From assembly GCA_900318265.1 (NCBI GenBank), contig ONKA01000014.1, positions 22,449 to 86,448 on the forward strand: 64,000 bases of DNA, written 5' to 3'. Source of the DNA: an uncultured Bacteroidales bacterium. Lineage in GTDB: Bacteria; Bacteroidota; Bacteroidia; Bacteroidales; F082. The position numbers were made by a program, and so were the translations under genes. The notes below the pieces were generated by a model. It saw only the letters and a list, made by a program, of their open reading frames with translations. It was not told the origin of the DNA and searched no databases. Numbering within the stretch: the stretch's first letter is position 1; each line of letters begins with the position of its first letter. Positions 17,287 to 24,896 of this stretch are shown in pieces.

Positions 17287-17916
17287 TTAGTTACCTACAA
17301 CGACGCGGGCGAAGCGAATTACCTTGCCGTTCAGTTTATAACCTTTTTGGATGACGTCAAGGACTTTGCCTTTCTTGTCTTCCTCGGGGGCAGGGATCAT
17401 CGTAAGTGCTTCGTGCTCATCGGTGTTGAATTCAGCATCCATCGCCTCGATTTCTTCCAAGCCTTTCTTTTTCAAGGTGTCTTTCAACTTGTTGAAGATT
17501 AAGGTGACGCCTTGCAAGTCGGCCTCGTTGCCATTCTTTTCCATGTTTTGCAATGCACGTTCGAAGTCGTCAAGCACGGGAAGGATGTCCTTGATGACGT
17601 TCTCCGATGCCGTGACGGTCAGGTCCAGTTTTTCCTTGGCGGTGCGTTTGCGGTAGTTGTCGAACTCCGAGAACAGACGCAAATACTTGTCGTTCAGCTC
17701 GGCATATTTTGCCTTTTCTTCTTCCAAGGCCTTCTCCTGGGCATGACGGATCTTGAACCGCTTTGACTTTTTGTCCGAAACATTGTCATTCGTAGCCTCT
17801 TTGGCTTCCTCTTGCTTGGGCTGTTCGTCAATGGGTTCTTGGCTGTTTTCCATGTCGGGATTGACGGTGTCTTTCAAGGCATCGTCTTGATTGTTAACGT
17901 TTTCGTTTTCGGTCAT
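17287..17916 (-). CDS. grpE: Nucleotide exchange factor GrpE
   Basis: A 209-residue cochaperone that releases ADP from DnaK. The first 65 residues are acidic and low-complexity, followed by a long coiled coil (about 70-130, LFSEFDNYRKRTAKEK) and a compact beta domain with the family ending GYKLNGKVIRFARVVVGN. Start 17916 gives the expected acidic N-terminus. It leads the grpE-dnaJ pair, with no CIRCE-like operator that I can see in the 104 bases upstream. Confidence 0.95.
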   Translation of the reverse strand: MTENENVNNQDDALKDTVNPDMENSQEPIDEQPKQEEAKEATNDNVSDKKSKRFKIRHAQEKALEEEKAKYAELNDKYLRLFSEFDNYRKRTAKEKLDLTVTASENVIKDILPVLDDFERALQNMEKNGNEADLQGVTLIFNKLKDTLKKKGLEEIEAMDAEFNTDEHEALTMIPAPEEDKKGKVLDVIQKGYKLNGKVIRFARVVVGN

Positions 17917-18020
17917 GATATGTGTGTTTTGCTATTATTTTTCATTTTGCGCTAAGACACATCAAATCCTTTGCCAAAGGGTTGTCTTTGACAAAATGGC
18001 AGAATGGGATAGGAAAAGTA

Positions 18021-19328
18021 TTAGAGTCGCTCGATGAGAGGACCGTTGAGGCTGAGAGCGTTTACGCGCTTGTCGATGTACTGGTAGCCGCGTTCGATCT
18101 GGTCGCTGTTGTCGATGATGCTATCGCCTTGGGCAGATAAGGCAGCAATGAGTAGGGCAACGCCGGCGCGAATGTCTGGCGAGGCCATGCGGATGCCACG
18201 TAGGGCATGACTGCGGTCGAGGCCGATGACATTGGCACGGTGCGGGTCGCAAAGGATGATCTGCGCACCCATGTCGATGAGTTTGTCGACGAAGAACAAA
18301 CGGCTCTCAAACATCTTTTGGTGGATGAGTACGGTGCCTTTGGCTTGTGTGGCCACCACCAAAACGATACTGATCAAGTCGGGGGTGAAGCCAGGCCATG
18401 GCGCATCGGCAACGGTGAGGATGCTGCCGTCCATGAAGGTCTGCACTTCGTAATGGTCTTGCGCAGGGATGAAAATGTCGTCGCCACGGTATTCCATTTG
18501 GATGCCGAGCTTGCGGAACACGTCAGGGATGATGCCGAGCTGTGCAATGCCTGCATTCTTAATGGTGATCTCGCTGCCCGTCATGGCAGCCATGCCGATG
18601 AAGCTACCCACCTCGATCATGTCGGCGAGTAGGGTGTGCTCGGTACCATGCAAACGGCTGACACCGTTGATGGTCAAGAGGTTGGAGCCGACGCCCTTGA
18701 TGTCGGCACCCATGCTGTTGAGCATGGTGCAGAGCTGCACGAGATAAGGCTCGCAGGCGGCATTGAAGATGGTGGTGGTGCCTTGGGCCATCACGGCGGC
18801 CATGACAATGTTGGCCGTGCCGGTGACAGAAGCCTCATCAAGGAGCATGTAGCAGCCTTTCAGTCCACCTTGCTGCACGCTGACTTTATAGTCGTTAAAA
18901 TCAAAGATGGCGCCGAGTTTCTGCAAGCCGATGACGTGGGTGTCGAGCCTGCGGCGACCAATTTTGTCGCCTCCGGGTTTGGGCATGTAGGCCTTGCCGA
19001 AACGGGCCAGCATCGGACCAGTCATCATCACGCTACCACGCAACTTGGATGCTGTGCTTTGGTAGTCAGTGCCATTGAAATAGTCGAAGTTGAGCGATTT
19101 GGCTTGCAAGATGATATCGTGGCGCGTGGGACGCTCGATGCTGACACCCATGCCTTCCAAGAGGGCAATCAGATTGTTGATGTCCAGGATGTCGGGCAGG
19201 TTGTGGATGGTGACTTTCTCTTCGGTGAGCAGACAGGCACAAAGGATCTGCATGGCCTCGTTCTTTGCTCCTTGTGGGATGATTTCGCCTTGCAGCTTGC
19301 CGCCGCCTTTTATCTTTAGTGATGCCAT
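18021..19328 (-). CDS. murA: UDP-GlcNAc enolpyruvyl transferase (Asp active site)
   Basis: Transfers enolpyruvate from PEP to UDP-GlcNAc, the first committed step of peptidoglycan synthesis. At 435 residues with N-terminal KIKGGGKLQGEIIPQGAKNE and RGSVMMTGPMLARFGKA it is clearly MurA. The loop that carries the fosfomycin-reactive Cys in E. coli (Cys115) reads PKPGGDKIG here, with Asp121 encoded by GAC at 18966-18968. The same Cys-to-Asp change gives fosfomycin-insensitive but active MurA in Mycobacterium and Chlamydia. It follows the DUF4290 gene on the same strand with 28 bases between. Confidence 0.95.
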   Translation of the reverse strand: MASLKIKGGGKLQGEIIPQGAKNEAMQILCACLLTEEKVTIHNLPDILDINNLIALLEGMGVSIERPTRHDIILQAKSLNFDYFNGTDYQSTASKLRGSVMMTGPMLARFGKAYMPKPGGDKIGRRRLDTHVIGLQKLGAIFDFNDYKVSVQQGGLKGCYMLLDEASVTGTANIVMAAVMAQGTTTIFNAACEPYLVQLCTMLNSMGADIKGVGSNLLTINGVSRLHGTEHTLLADMIEVGSFIGMAAMTGSEITIKNAGIAQLGIIPDVFRKLGIQMEYRGDDIFIPAQDHYEVQTFMDGSILTVADAPWPGFTPDLISIVLVVATQAKGTVLIHQKMFESRLFFVDKLIDMGAQIILCDPHRANVIGLDRSHALRGIRMASPDIRAGVALLIAALSAQGDSIIDNSDQIERGYQYIDKRVNALSLNGPLIERL

Positions 19329-19332
19329 TATT

Positions 19333-19356
19333 AGTTTAAAGTTTAGGGTTTAGAGT
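19333..19356. repeat. AT-rich tandem AGTTTA repeat
   Basis: Copies of AGTTTAG and AGTTTAA recur between the murA start and the DUF4290 stop and continue a few bases into the stop region. Simple sequence without coding signal. Confidence 0.5.
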
Positions 19357-20055
19357 TTAGAGTTTACCTAACTCTTGCATGCGTTTCTTGTAGGCTGGGT
19401 TATTCGGGTTGTTCATGTTGGCCTTCAGGTTCGGCACTTTCTTCTTTTTCTTTTTGCCTTGCTGTTGCTGCTGCTTGGATTGTGGCTGACCCTTTCCCGA
19501 CATGTCGCTGTTCAACCTCGACTCGTCGGCGATGACAAGACGTCCGCCGCTGATGGCCTTGAGGTCGTCGATGATGACTTGGTCGTTGACGACGCTCTTG
19601 TTCCATTCCAGGTAGTTGCGCTTCATTTGACCAGCCAGGGAGTAGGCAAGGGCCTCACGAACTTCGTCGTTTTCCTCCTGCGAGGCGGCTTCAATCATCT
19701 TAATAAGGTATTGGCCGTAGTGACCATATTTTATATTATTATTCTGATAACCAATGTGTTGAGGTTTGCTTTGCTTCTCCAAGGGAACAGGAGGCGCGAA
19801 GGGGCTGTCTAGGTCAAGGTTGTAGCCCGAAATCATGTAAAGGTGGTCCCAGAGTTTGTGCTCGTAGTCGCTTGACTGCTTGATGCTCGGGTTCATCTGC
19901 ACCATCACGCTGATGATGTATTTGGCGGCTTCGGTGCGCTGTTCACGGTCTTCAATCTCAGGCAGTTTCTTGATCATCTCCTGTACGCAGCGGCCGTATT
20001 CCGAAATGACAATCTGCTCTTTTTCTGTATTGTAGGTCAGTCCAGGTTTGTTCAT
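19357..20055 (-). CDS. DUF4290 family protein
   Basis: A 232-residue cytoplasmic protein. The start at 20055 (MNKPGLTYNTEKEQIVISEYGR) is preferred over an upstream in-frame ATG, because family members start at this point. The conserved core (EYGRCVQEMIKKLPEIEDRE, KLWDHLYMISGYNLDLDSPF and the invariant Tyr-Gly-rich YGHYGQYLIKMIEAA) is characteristic of DUF4290, a family largely restricted to Bacteroidota. The C-terminus is a Lys/Gln-rich tail (QQQQQGKKKKKKVPNLKANM), suggesting nucleic acid contact. It precedes murA in many Bacteroidota. Function is unknown. Confidence 0.88.
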   Translation of the reverse strand: MNKPGLTYNTEKEQIVISEYGRCVQEMIKKLPEIEDREQRTEAAKYIISVMVQMNPSIKQSSDYEHKLWDHLYMISGYNLDLDSPFAPPVPLEKQSKPQHIGYQNNNIKYGHYGQYLIKMIEAASQEENDEVREALAYSLAGQMKRNYLEWNKSVVNDQVIIDDLKAISGGRLVIADESRLNSDMSGKGQPQSKQQQQQGKKKKKKVPNLKANMNNPNNPAYKKRMQELGKL

Positions 20056-20073
20056 CTTAATAGATTTTGCGTG

Positions 20074-20081
20074 CAAAGATA
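20074..20081 (-). promoter_or_regulatory. -7 promoter box for DUF4290-murA
   Basis: TATCTTTG on the minus strand, 19 bases before the DUF4290 start; likely drives both genes. Confidence 0.65.
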
Positions 20082-20088
20082 GTGTTTT

Positions 20089-22392
20089 TTATTTGATAAT
20101 TGCCAGCCGCGCAAACTTCAGCATGAGCATCTTCACGCCAGCGGTGTCGAAATGAACGGAAGCTTTCTTGTTGGCTCCTGCGCCTTCGATGCTGAGGATG
20201 GTGCCTGCGCCAAATTTGGCGTGCATCACGCGCATGCCTTCCTGAAGGAGGTCGGGGTTGGAAGGCTCCAGGTTTTGGGGTGCGGCAGGCTGACTGGCGG
20301 CGGGTTGGCTGGTGCTAGGTCTCGTCGTTGGCGTGTTCGGGAGGTTGCGGAAGCCATGCTCACTGAACCGGCCGAAAGTGCGTCCACCCACAGGTGAAGT
20401 GCCTCTGAACGAGGCCTTTTGCGTCTGTTCGATGAGGCTGGAATCAATTTCGTCGACGAAGCGCGAGCGTTCGCTGAGGGTGAGGTTGCCATAACGGTAG
20501 CGTTGCTCGGCATAACTCAAGGTTAGTTTTGTCATGGCACGGGTGATGGCCACGTAGAACAAACGACGTTCCTCTTCCAACTCTTCGCGTGTGCTGAGGC
20601 TGAGGATGCCGGGGAAGAGGTTCTCTTCCATGCCCACGACGTAGACGTAGGGGAACTCCAGGCCTTTGGCGCTGTGGATGGTCATCAGGCTGACGTAATC
20701 CTCGTCAGGGTCGTCTTTCTTCATCTCGCTGTCGGTGAGCAGGGCCACGTCTTCCATGAACTGCACCAGGTCGACGCGGGCAGTCTCGCCCGTGGTCTCG
20801 TCCACCTGACGGTCGCTGAACTCCATGATGGCGTTGAGCAATTCCTCCACGTTCTCGACTCTCGACACGCCTTCGGGTGTGTCGTCTTCCTTCAGCACCT
20901 TGATGAGGCCGATGGTGTTGGTGATGTGCTTGGCCAGCTCAAAGGCGTTCATCTTGGCCTGCAAGGTCTGGAAGCTCTTGATCATCACCATGAAGTCGCG
21001 GAACTTGTTGACGGTGCCCATATTGAAGTCTTGCGGAAACACGTTGTTCTCCATGCACTTCCAGATGCTTGTGCGTTGCTCGTTAGCTGTGACCATCATG
21101 CGTTCTATGCTGGTCTTGCCGATGCCGCGGGCAGGGTAGTTGATGATGCGCAACAAAGCCTGTTCGTCCTCGGGGTTGATGACGACGCGGAAGTAGGCCA
21201 GCAGGTCCTTGATTTCCTTGCGGTCGTAGAACGAGAGGCCGCCATATATCTTATAAGGTATGTTCTGCTTGCGTAGCGCCTCTTCCATCGAACGCGACTG
21301 TGCGTTGGTGCGATAGAGGATGGCAAAGCTCTTGTTGGGCAGGTGGCGTGTCATCTTGTATTGGAAGATGCTGTTAGCCACCATAGTGCCTTCCTCGGTG
21401 TCGCTGTTGGCGTGGATGAGGCCAATCAGCTCTCCTTTTTCCTTGTCGCTCCACACCTTTTTCTTGATTTGGTCCTTGTTGTGCGCGATGACGGCGTTCG
21501 AAGCGTTGACGATGTTCTGGGTGGAGCGGTAGTTTTGTTCCAATCTGATCAACTTATAGTCGGGATAATCGTTCTTGAAGTTGAGTATGTTTTGGATGTT
21601 GGCGCCGCGGAAGGCGTAGATGCTTTGGGCATCGTCACCCACCACACAAATGTTTTCGAACAGAGCCGCTATGCGTTTCACGATGAGGTATTGGGCGTAG
21701 TTGGTGTCCTGGTACTCGTCGACGAGGATAAACTTGAAGTGGTTCTGGTATTTGTAAAGCACTTCAGGGTTGTCGCGGAGAAGGATGTTCGTGAAGTAGA
21801 GGATGTCATCGAAATCCATGGCGTTGGCGCGGTGTAGACGCTCGTTGTAGAGTTTGAACAGCTGAGCGATGAGTGGCTTATTCGACTTGCGGTCGGTCTC
21901 TTGGATCTCGGGGTCGTTGGCATAGTCTTCGGGTGAGTAGAGGCTCGACTTGGCCGCCGAGATGCGCGACAGCACCTGCTTGGCGGGGTAAACCTTGGTA
22001 TCGAGGCTCAAATCTTTGAGAATTTGTGTGATGAGTGCCTTGGAGTCGTCAGTGTCGTAGATGGAGAAATTGGACGTGAAGCCAATCTTCTCCGCCTCGA
22101 TGCGCAGGATGCGGGCGAAGATGGAGTGGAAGGTGCCCATCCACACGTTGCGGGCGTCGCTGGCGTTGACGAGTTGCATGATGCGTTCCTTCATCTCGCG
22201 GGCGGCCTTGTTGGTGAAGGTGAGGGCCATGATACTGAAAGGATCGACGCCCTCTTGTATCATGTAGGCGACGCGGTAGGTGAGGGCGCGGGTTTTGCCT
22301 GAACCTGCACCGGCAATCACCATCACGGGGCCTTCTATAGTGGTAACGGCCTCACGTTGAGGCTCGTTGAGGTCTTTCAATAGGTCAATCAT
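20089..22392 (-). CDS. UvrD/PcrA-type DNA helicase
   Basis: A 767-residue SF1A helicase for mismatch, excision or replication-fork repair. Walker A is GAGSGKTRALTYRV near residue 30, followed by GTFHSIFARILR (Ia), ILVDEYQDTNYAQY (II), GDDAQSIYAFRGA (III), LEQNYRSTQNIV (IV), VSLMTIHSAKGLEFPYVYV (V) and VAITRAMTKLTL (VI). The C-terminal 120 residues include a Pro/Thr/Ser-rich linker and a terminal domain ending VKMLMLKFARLAIIK, like PcrA. Start 22392 is preferred because the longer frame runs into the tRNA-Lys gene. A -7 box lies 20 bases upstream. Confidence 0.94.
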   Translation of the reverse strand: MIDLLKDLNEPQREAVTTIEGPVMVIAGAGSGKTRALTYRVAYMIQEGVDPFSIMALTFTNKAAREMKERIMQLVNASDARNVWMGTFHSIFARILRIEAEKIGFTSNFSIYDTDDSKALITQILKDLSLDTKVYPAKQVLSRISAAKSSLYSPEDYANDPEIQETDRKSNKPLIAQLFKLYNERLHRANAMDFDDILYFTNILLRDNPEVLYKYQNHFKFILVDEYQDTNYAQYLIVKRIAALFENICVVGDDAQSIYAFRGANIQNILNFKNDYPDYKLIRLEQNYRSTQNIVNASNAVIAHNKDQIKKKVWSDKEKGELIGLIHANSDTEEGTMVANSIFQYKMTRHLPNKSFAILYRTNAQSRSMEEALRKQNIPYKIYGGLSFYDRKEIKDLLAYFRVVINPEDEQALLRIINYPARGIGKTSIERMMVTANEQRTSIWKCMENNVFPQDFNMGTVNKFRDFMVMIKSFQTLQAKMNAFELAKHITNTIGLIKVLKEDDTPEGVSRVENVEELLNAIMEFSDRQVDETTGETARVDLVQFMEDVALLTDSEMKKDDPDEDYVSLMTIHSAKGLEFPYVYVVGMEENLFPGILSLSTREELEEERRLFYVAITRAMTKLTLSYAEQRYRYGNLTLSERSRFVDEIDSSLIEQTQKASFRGTSPVGGRTFGRFSEHGFRNLPNTPTTRPSTSQPAASQPAAPQNLEPSNPDLLQEGMRVMHAKFGAGTILSIEGAGANKKASVHFDTAGVKMLMLKFARLAIIK

Positions 22393-22411
22393 TGTAGATT
22401 CATTAGGTTGG

Positions 22412-22419
22412 CAAAGATA
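22412..22419 (-). promoter_or_regulatory. -7 promoter box for the helicase gene
   Basis: TATCTTTG on the minus strand, 19 bases before the start, directly beyond the terminator of tRNA-Lys. Confidence 0.65.
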
Positions 22420-22421
22420 AC

Positions 22422-22452
22422 AAAAAATCTCCGACTTGGTCGGAGATTTTTT
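22422..22452 (-). terminator. Terminator of tRNA-Lys
   Basis: Perfect 14-bp stem AAAAAATCTCCGAC / GTCGGAGATTTTTT with loop TTG, 6 bases after the tRNA on the minus strand. Symmetrical A and T runs. Confidence 0.92.
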
Positions 22453-22458
22453 GTTTCT

Positions 22459-22534
22459 TGGTGACCCGGCTGGGGCTCGAACCCAGGACCCCAACATTAA
22501 AAGTGTTGTGCTCTACCTGCTGAGCTACCGAGTC
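22459..22534 (-). tRNA. tRNA-Lys (anticodon UUU)
   Basis: Reads GACTCGG acceptor, D-arm GCTC..GAGC, anticodon loop CTTTTAA (anticodon TTT), T-arm GGTTCGAGCCC and acceptor CCGGGTC, discriminator A and a genome-encoded CCA. The acceptor pairs with one G-U. Encoded CCA contrasts with the two tRNA-Ser genes in this window. Transcribed leftward from its own promoter and ended by the hairpin at 22422-22452. Confidence 0.97.
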
Positions 22535-22552
22535 AGCCTTTTTTTGCGGCTG

Positions 22553-22560
22553 CAAAGGTA
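22553..22560 (-). promoter_or_regulatory. -7 promoter box for tRNA-Lys
   Basis: TACCTTTG on the minus strand, 18 bases before the mature 5' end of the tRNA. Confidence 0.65.
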
Positions 22561-22602
22561 CTACTTTTTTCGTTATTGTAGCCTTTTAGCTCTAAATTTT
22601 TT

Positions 22603-23220
22603 TCATTCGTCCAACAATCCCTTGCCTTGGCGGATGATAACTATCTCATTGTCAGTGCAATCAACTACGGTACTCTCCTCGTTTTCACCTGCGCCACCAT
22701 CGATGACGATGTCCACCAGGTCCTTGTAACGGTCATGAATTTCCTCGGGATCGGTGAGGTAGGGGTTGATTTCGTCTTCCTCGTCGGCCAATGAGGTGGT
22801 CATGATGGGCGCACCGAACTCCCTAACGATGTTGGTGATGATGGGTTGATCGGGGATGCGGATACCGATGGTTTTCTTTTTGCTTTGGAAGATGCGCGGG
22901 ATGTTGTTGTTGGCCTCCAGGATGAAGGTGAATGCTCCCGGAAGGTTGCGCTTCATCATCTTGAAGACGTCGTTGTTGATGGGCTTGGTGAACTCGCTCA
23001 ACATGCTGAGGTCGTGAAAGATGAACGAGAAGTTGGCCTTCTCCTTCTTGATGCCTTTGATTTGGCAGATACGCTCAAAGGTGCGCGGGTTGTTGATGCA
23101 ACCTCCCAAGCCGTACAAGGTGTCGGTGGGGAAGATGATGGTGCCGCCGTCGGCCAAGCACTCCAGGATCATTTTGACGTAGCGCGGGTTCGGATTCGTC
23201 GGGTAGAGTTTGAGTATCAT
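22603..23220 (-). CDS. YciO/Sua5/YrdC-family protein
   Basis: A 205-residue member of the TsaC/YrdC fold, which in the TsaC branch makes threonylcarbamoyl-AMP for tRNA t6A modification. The start at 23220 (MILKLYPTNPNPRYVKMIL) fits the family. Motifs are IIFPTDTLYGLGG and KKTIGIRIPDQPI, the latter typical of the YciO branch. YciO proteins are less active and may not be the main t6A enzyme. No C-terminal Sua5 domain is present. It is divergent from the purF homologue with promoters for both genes in the 138-base gap. Confidence 0.88.
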   Translation of the reverse strand: MILKLYPTNPNPRYVKMILECLADGGTIIFPTDTLYGLGGCINNPRTFERICQIKGIKKEKANFSFIFHDLSMLSEFTKPINNDVFKMMKRNLPGAFTFILEANNNIPRIFQSKKKTIGIRIPDQPIITNIVREFGAPIMTTSLADEEDEINPYLTDPEEIHDRYKDLVDIVIDGGAGENEESTVVDCTDNEIVIIRQGKGLLDE

Positions 23221-23240
23221 AGACTTGCAAAAAATTTCGG

Positions 23241-23248
23241 CAAAAATA
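23241..23248 (-). promoter_or_regulatory. -7 promoter box for the YciO gene
   Basis: TATTTTTG on the minus strand, 20 bases before the start. Confidence 0.6.
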
Positions 23249-23281
23249 CGCAAATTGTTGTGAATGGAAATGAAAAAAAAC

Positions 23282-23289
23282 TATTTTTG
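23282..23289 (+). promoter_or_regulatory. -7 promoter box for the purF homologue
   Basis: TATTTTTG on the plus strand. Transcription should begin near 23296, inside or at the base of the hairpin at 23295-23320. Confidence 0.65.
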
Positions 23290-23294
23290 CAGTC

Positions 23295-23326
23295 CATCTA
23301 CGGGTTAGTTCCCGCAGATGTTTTTT
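23295..23326 (+). promoter_or_regulatory. Terminator-like hairpin in the purF leader
   Basis: CATCTACGGG (23295-23304) and CCCGCAGATG (23311-23320) pair with one A-C mismatch around loop TTAGTT, followed by six T. It stands between the promoter and the start codon, so it could attenuate transcription or shield the 5' end. No known purine riboswitch motif is visible. Confidence 0.5.
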
Positions 23327-23358
23327 GTTTTTATAACCTAACTAAACACTGCACTACT

Positions 23359-24774
23359 ATGGGAGGCTTCTTCGGCACTGTATTAAAGAGACCCTGCGCT
23401 CAAGATCTGTTCTACGGCATTGACTATCACTCACATCTCGGCACCAAGCGCGCGGGTATGGTCACTCACGACGGCGAGGTGTTTCACCGCTCGATTCACG
23501 ACATCGAGAACACTTATTTCCGCACTAAGTTCAGCGATGAGATGGCCGTGAACAAGTTTACTGGCAACAGCGGCATTGGTGTCATCAGCGACACGGATGC
23601 ACAGCCTATCATCGTCAACTCGCACCTCGGCAAGTTTGCCATCGCTACGGTGGCCAAGATCAATAATATGGATGAACTTGTCGACCACTGTCTCGCCAAC
23701 AAACAACACTTTGCGGAACTGAGTCAAGGCAACACCAATCCTACCGAGTTGATGGCGTTGCTCATCACCCAGGGCGAGGACTTCGTCGATGGCATCCGCA
23801 ACGTATATAATAAGGTGAAGGGCTCGTGCTCCATGCTCATCCTCACCGAGGACGGCATCATCGCTGCCCGCGACTTTTATGGCCGCACACCTATCGTCAT
23901 CGGCAAAAACGACGACGGTTACGTGCTGGCTTCTGAGAGCCACAGCTACATCAACCTCGACTATTCCACATGCTATAGTGTGGGTCCAGGCGAGATCGTC
24001 AAGGTGACGCAAGAAGGTGTACAACAGTTGCTTGCTCCCAACCAAAAGAAACAGGTGTGTTCCTTCTTGTGGATCTATTATGGCTTCCCCTCCACCGACT
24101 ATGAAGGCGTCAACGTGGAGGAGGCTCGCTATAATGAAGGCCGTGAGATGGGCAAACAGGACTATATCGACCTCGACTATGTCTCCGCCATCCCCGACTC
24201 GGGCATCGGCATGGCCTTGGGTTATTCCAATGTGCGCAAGATCCCGTATCTGCGCGGTGTGGTGAAGTACACACCTACTTGGTCGCGTAGCTTTATGCCT
24301 GTCAACCAGAGCCAGCGCGAGCATGTGGCCAAGATGAAACTCATTCCCAACCGCGCCCTGCTCGAAGGCAAGAAGGTGGCCTTCTGCGACGACAGCATCG
24401 TGCGTGGCACGCAGTTGCGCGACAACGTGAAGATGCTTTACGACTACGGTGCCAAGGAGGTGCACGTGCGCATCAGTTGCCCGCCGTTGCTCTTCGGTTG
24501 TCCCTTCCTTAACTTCTCAGCCTCCAAGAATATCTTGGAACTCATCACGCGTCGCTGTATCGAGGAATTGGAAGGCAACGACAACTGCAATATCGACAAG
24601 TATTGCGATCCAACGACGCCTGAATACGCCAACCTCATTGAGATGCTACGCAAGCACGTCGGTGTCGATACGCTGAAATTCAATACCTTGGATAGCGTGG
24701 TGAAGGCAATCGGTCTGCCCAAATGCGACCTCTGCACCCATTGCTTCGACGGTTCGAGTTACGGCCACGAATAA
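23359..24774 (+). CDS. PurF-like amidophosphoribosyltransferase, no N-terminal Cys
   Basis: A 471-residue homologue of PurF, which makes phosphoribosylamine from PRPP. The C-terminal phosphoribosyltransferase domain has the PRPP loop VAFCDDSIVRGTQLRDN. The four cysteines that bind the 4Fe-4S cluster in B. subtilis PurF appear to be present (Cys in VCSFLWIYYG, FGCPFLNFS and CDLCTHC). The N-terminal glutaminase domain starts MGGFFG where active enzymes have MCGVFG, so the nucleophilic Cys is missing. It could use free ammonia, a partner glutaminase, or have another role; a second PurF elsewhere is possible. The start at 23359 is the only one giving a family N-terminus. Confidence 0.85.
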   Translation: MGGFFGTVLKRPCAQDLFYGIDYHSHLGTKRAGMVTHDGEVFHRSIHDIENTYFRTKFSDEMAVNKFTGNSGIGVISDTDAQPIIVNSHLGKFAIATVAKINNMDELVDHCLANKQHFAELSQGNTNPTELMALLITQGEDFVDGIRNVYNKVKGSCSMLILTEDGIIAARDFYGRTPIVIGKNDDGYVLASESHSYINLDYSTCYSVGPGEIVKVTQEGVQQLLAPNQKKQVCSFLWIYYGFPSTDYEGVNVEEARYNEGREMGKQDYIDLDYVSAIPDSGIGMALGYSNVRKIPYLRGVVKYTPTWSRSFMPVNQSQREHVAKMKLIPNRALLEGKKVAFCDDSIVRGTQLRDNVKMLYDYGAKEVHVRISCPPLLFGCPFLNFSASKNILELITRRCIEELEGNDNCNIDKYCDPTTPEYANLIEMLRKHVGVDTLKFNTLDSVVKAIGLPKCDLCTHCFDGSSYGHE

Positions 24775-24814
24775 AAATTTTGCGGATTTCGCTTGCCAAT
24801 CCAAGAAAAGTCCG

Positions 24815-24822
24815 TACTTTTG
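24815..24822 (+). promoter_or_regulatory. -7 promoter box for the SRP RNA
   Basis: TACTTTTG, an exact TAnnTTTG, about 5-7 bases before the predicted 5' end of the SRP RNA. Confidence 0.65.
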
Positions 24823-24826
24823 CATC

Positions 24827-24896
24827 GGGTAAGTCTTATACGACCAGCTCCCTCTGAAATCCCCCAGGACAGGAATGTAGCAAGGGTAGTATTGCT
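24827..24896 (+). ncRNA. ffs: Signal recognition particle RNA (small type), 3' end unclear
   Basis: The conserved tip of helix 8 is clear: CAGG, ACA, GGAA tetraloop, TGT, AGCA, then AAGGG (about 24865-24886), closed by CCC/GGG, which is where Ffh binds. The 5' part (GGGTAAGTCTTATACGACC, AGCTCCCTCTGAAATCCCC) matches what I remember of SRP RNA 5' arms in Bacteroidota. The expected 3' arm complementary to GGGTAAGTCTTATACG is not present, because mpl starts here. The RNA either ends inside mpl, lacks that arm, or is a truncated copy. The end given is therefore only a minimum. Confidence 0.75.

Noticed and set aside
22393-22497. Longer N-terminus for the helicase reaching into the tRNA-Lys gene
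   Set aside because: The extra 35 codons run through the terminator and tRNA; the family N-terminus begins at 22392.
22846-23358. Long upstream extension of the purF homologue frame
   Set aside because: It is antisense to the YciO gene and precedes the promoter; the protein family starts at MGGFFG.
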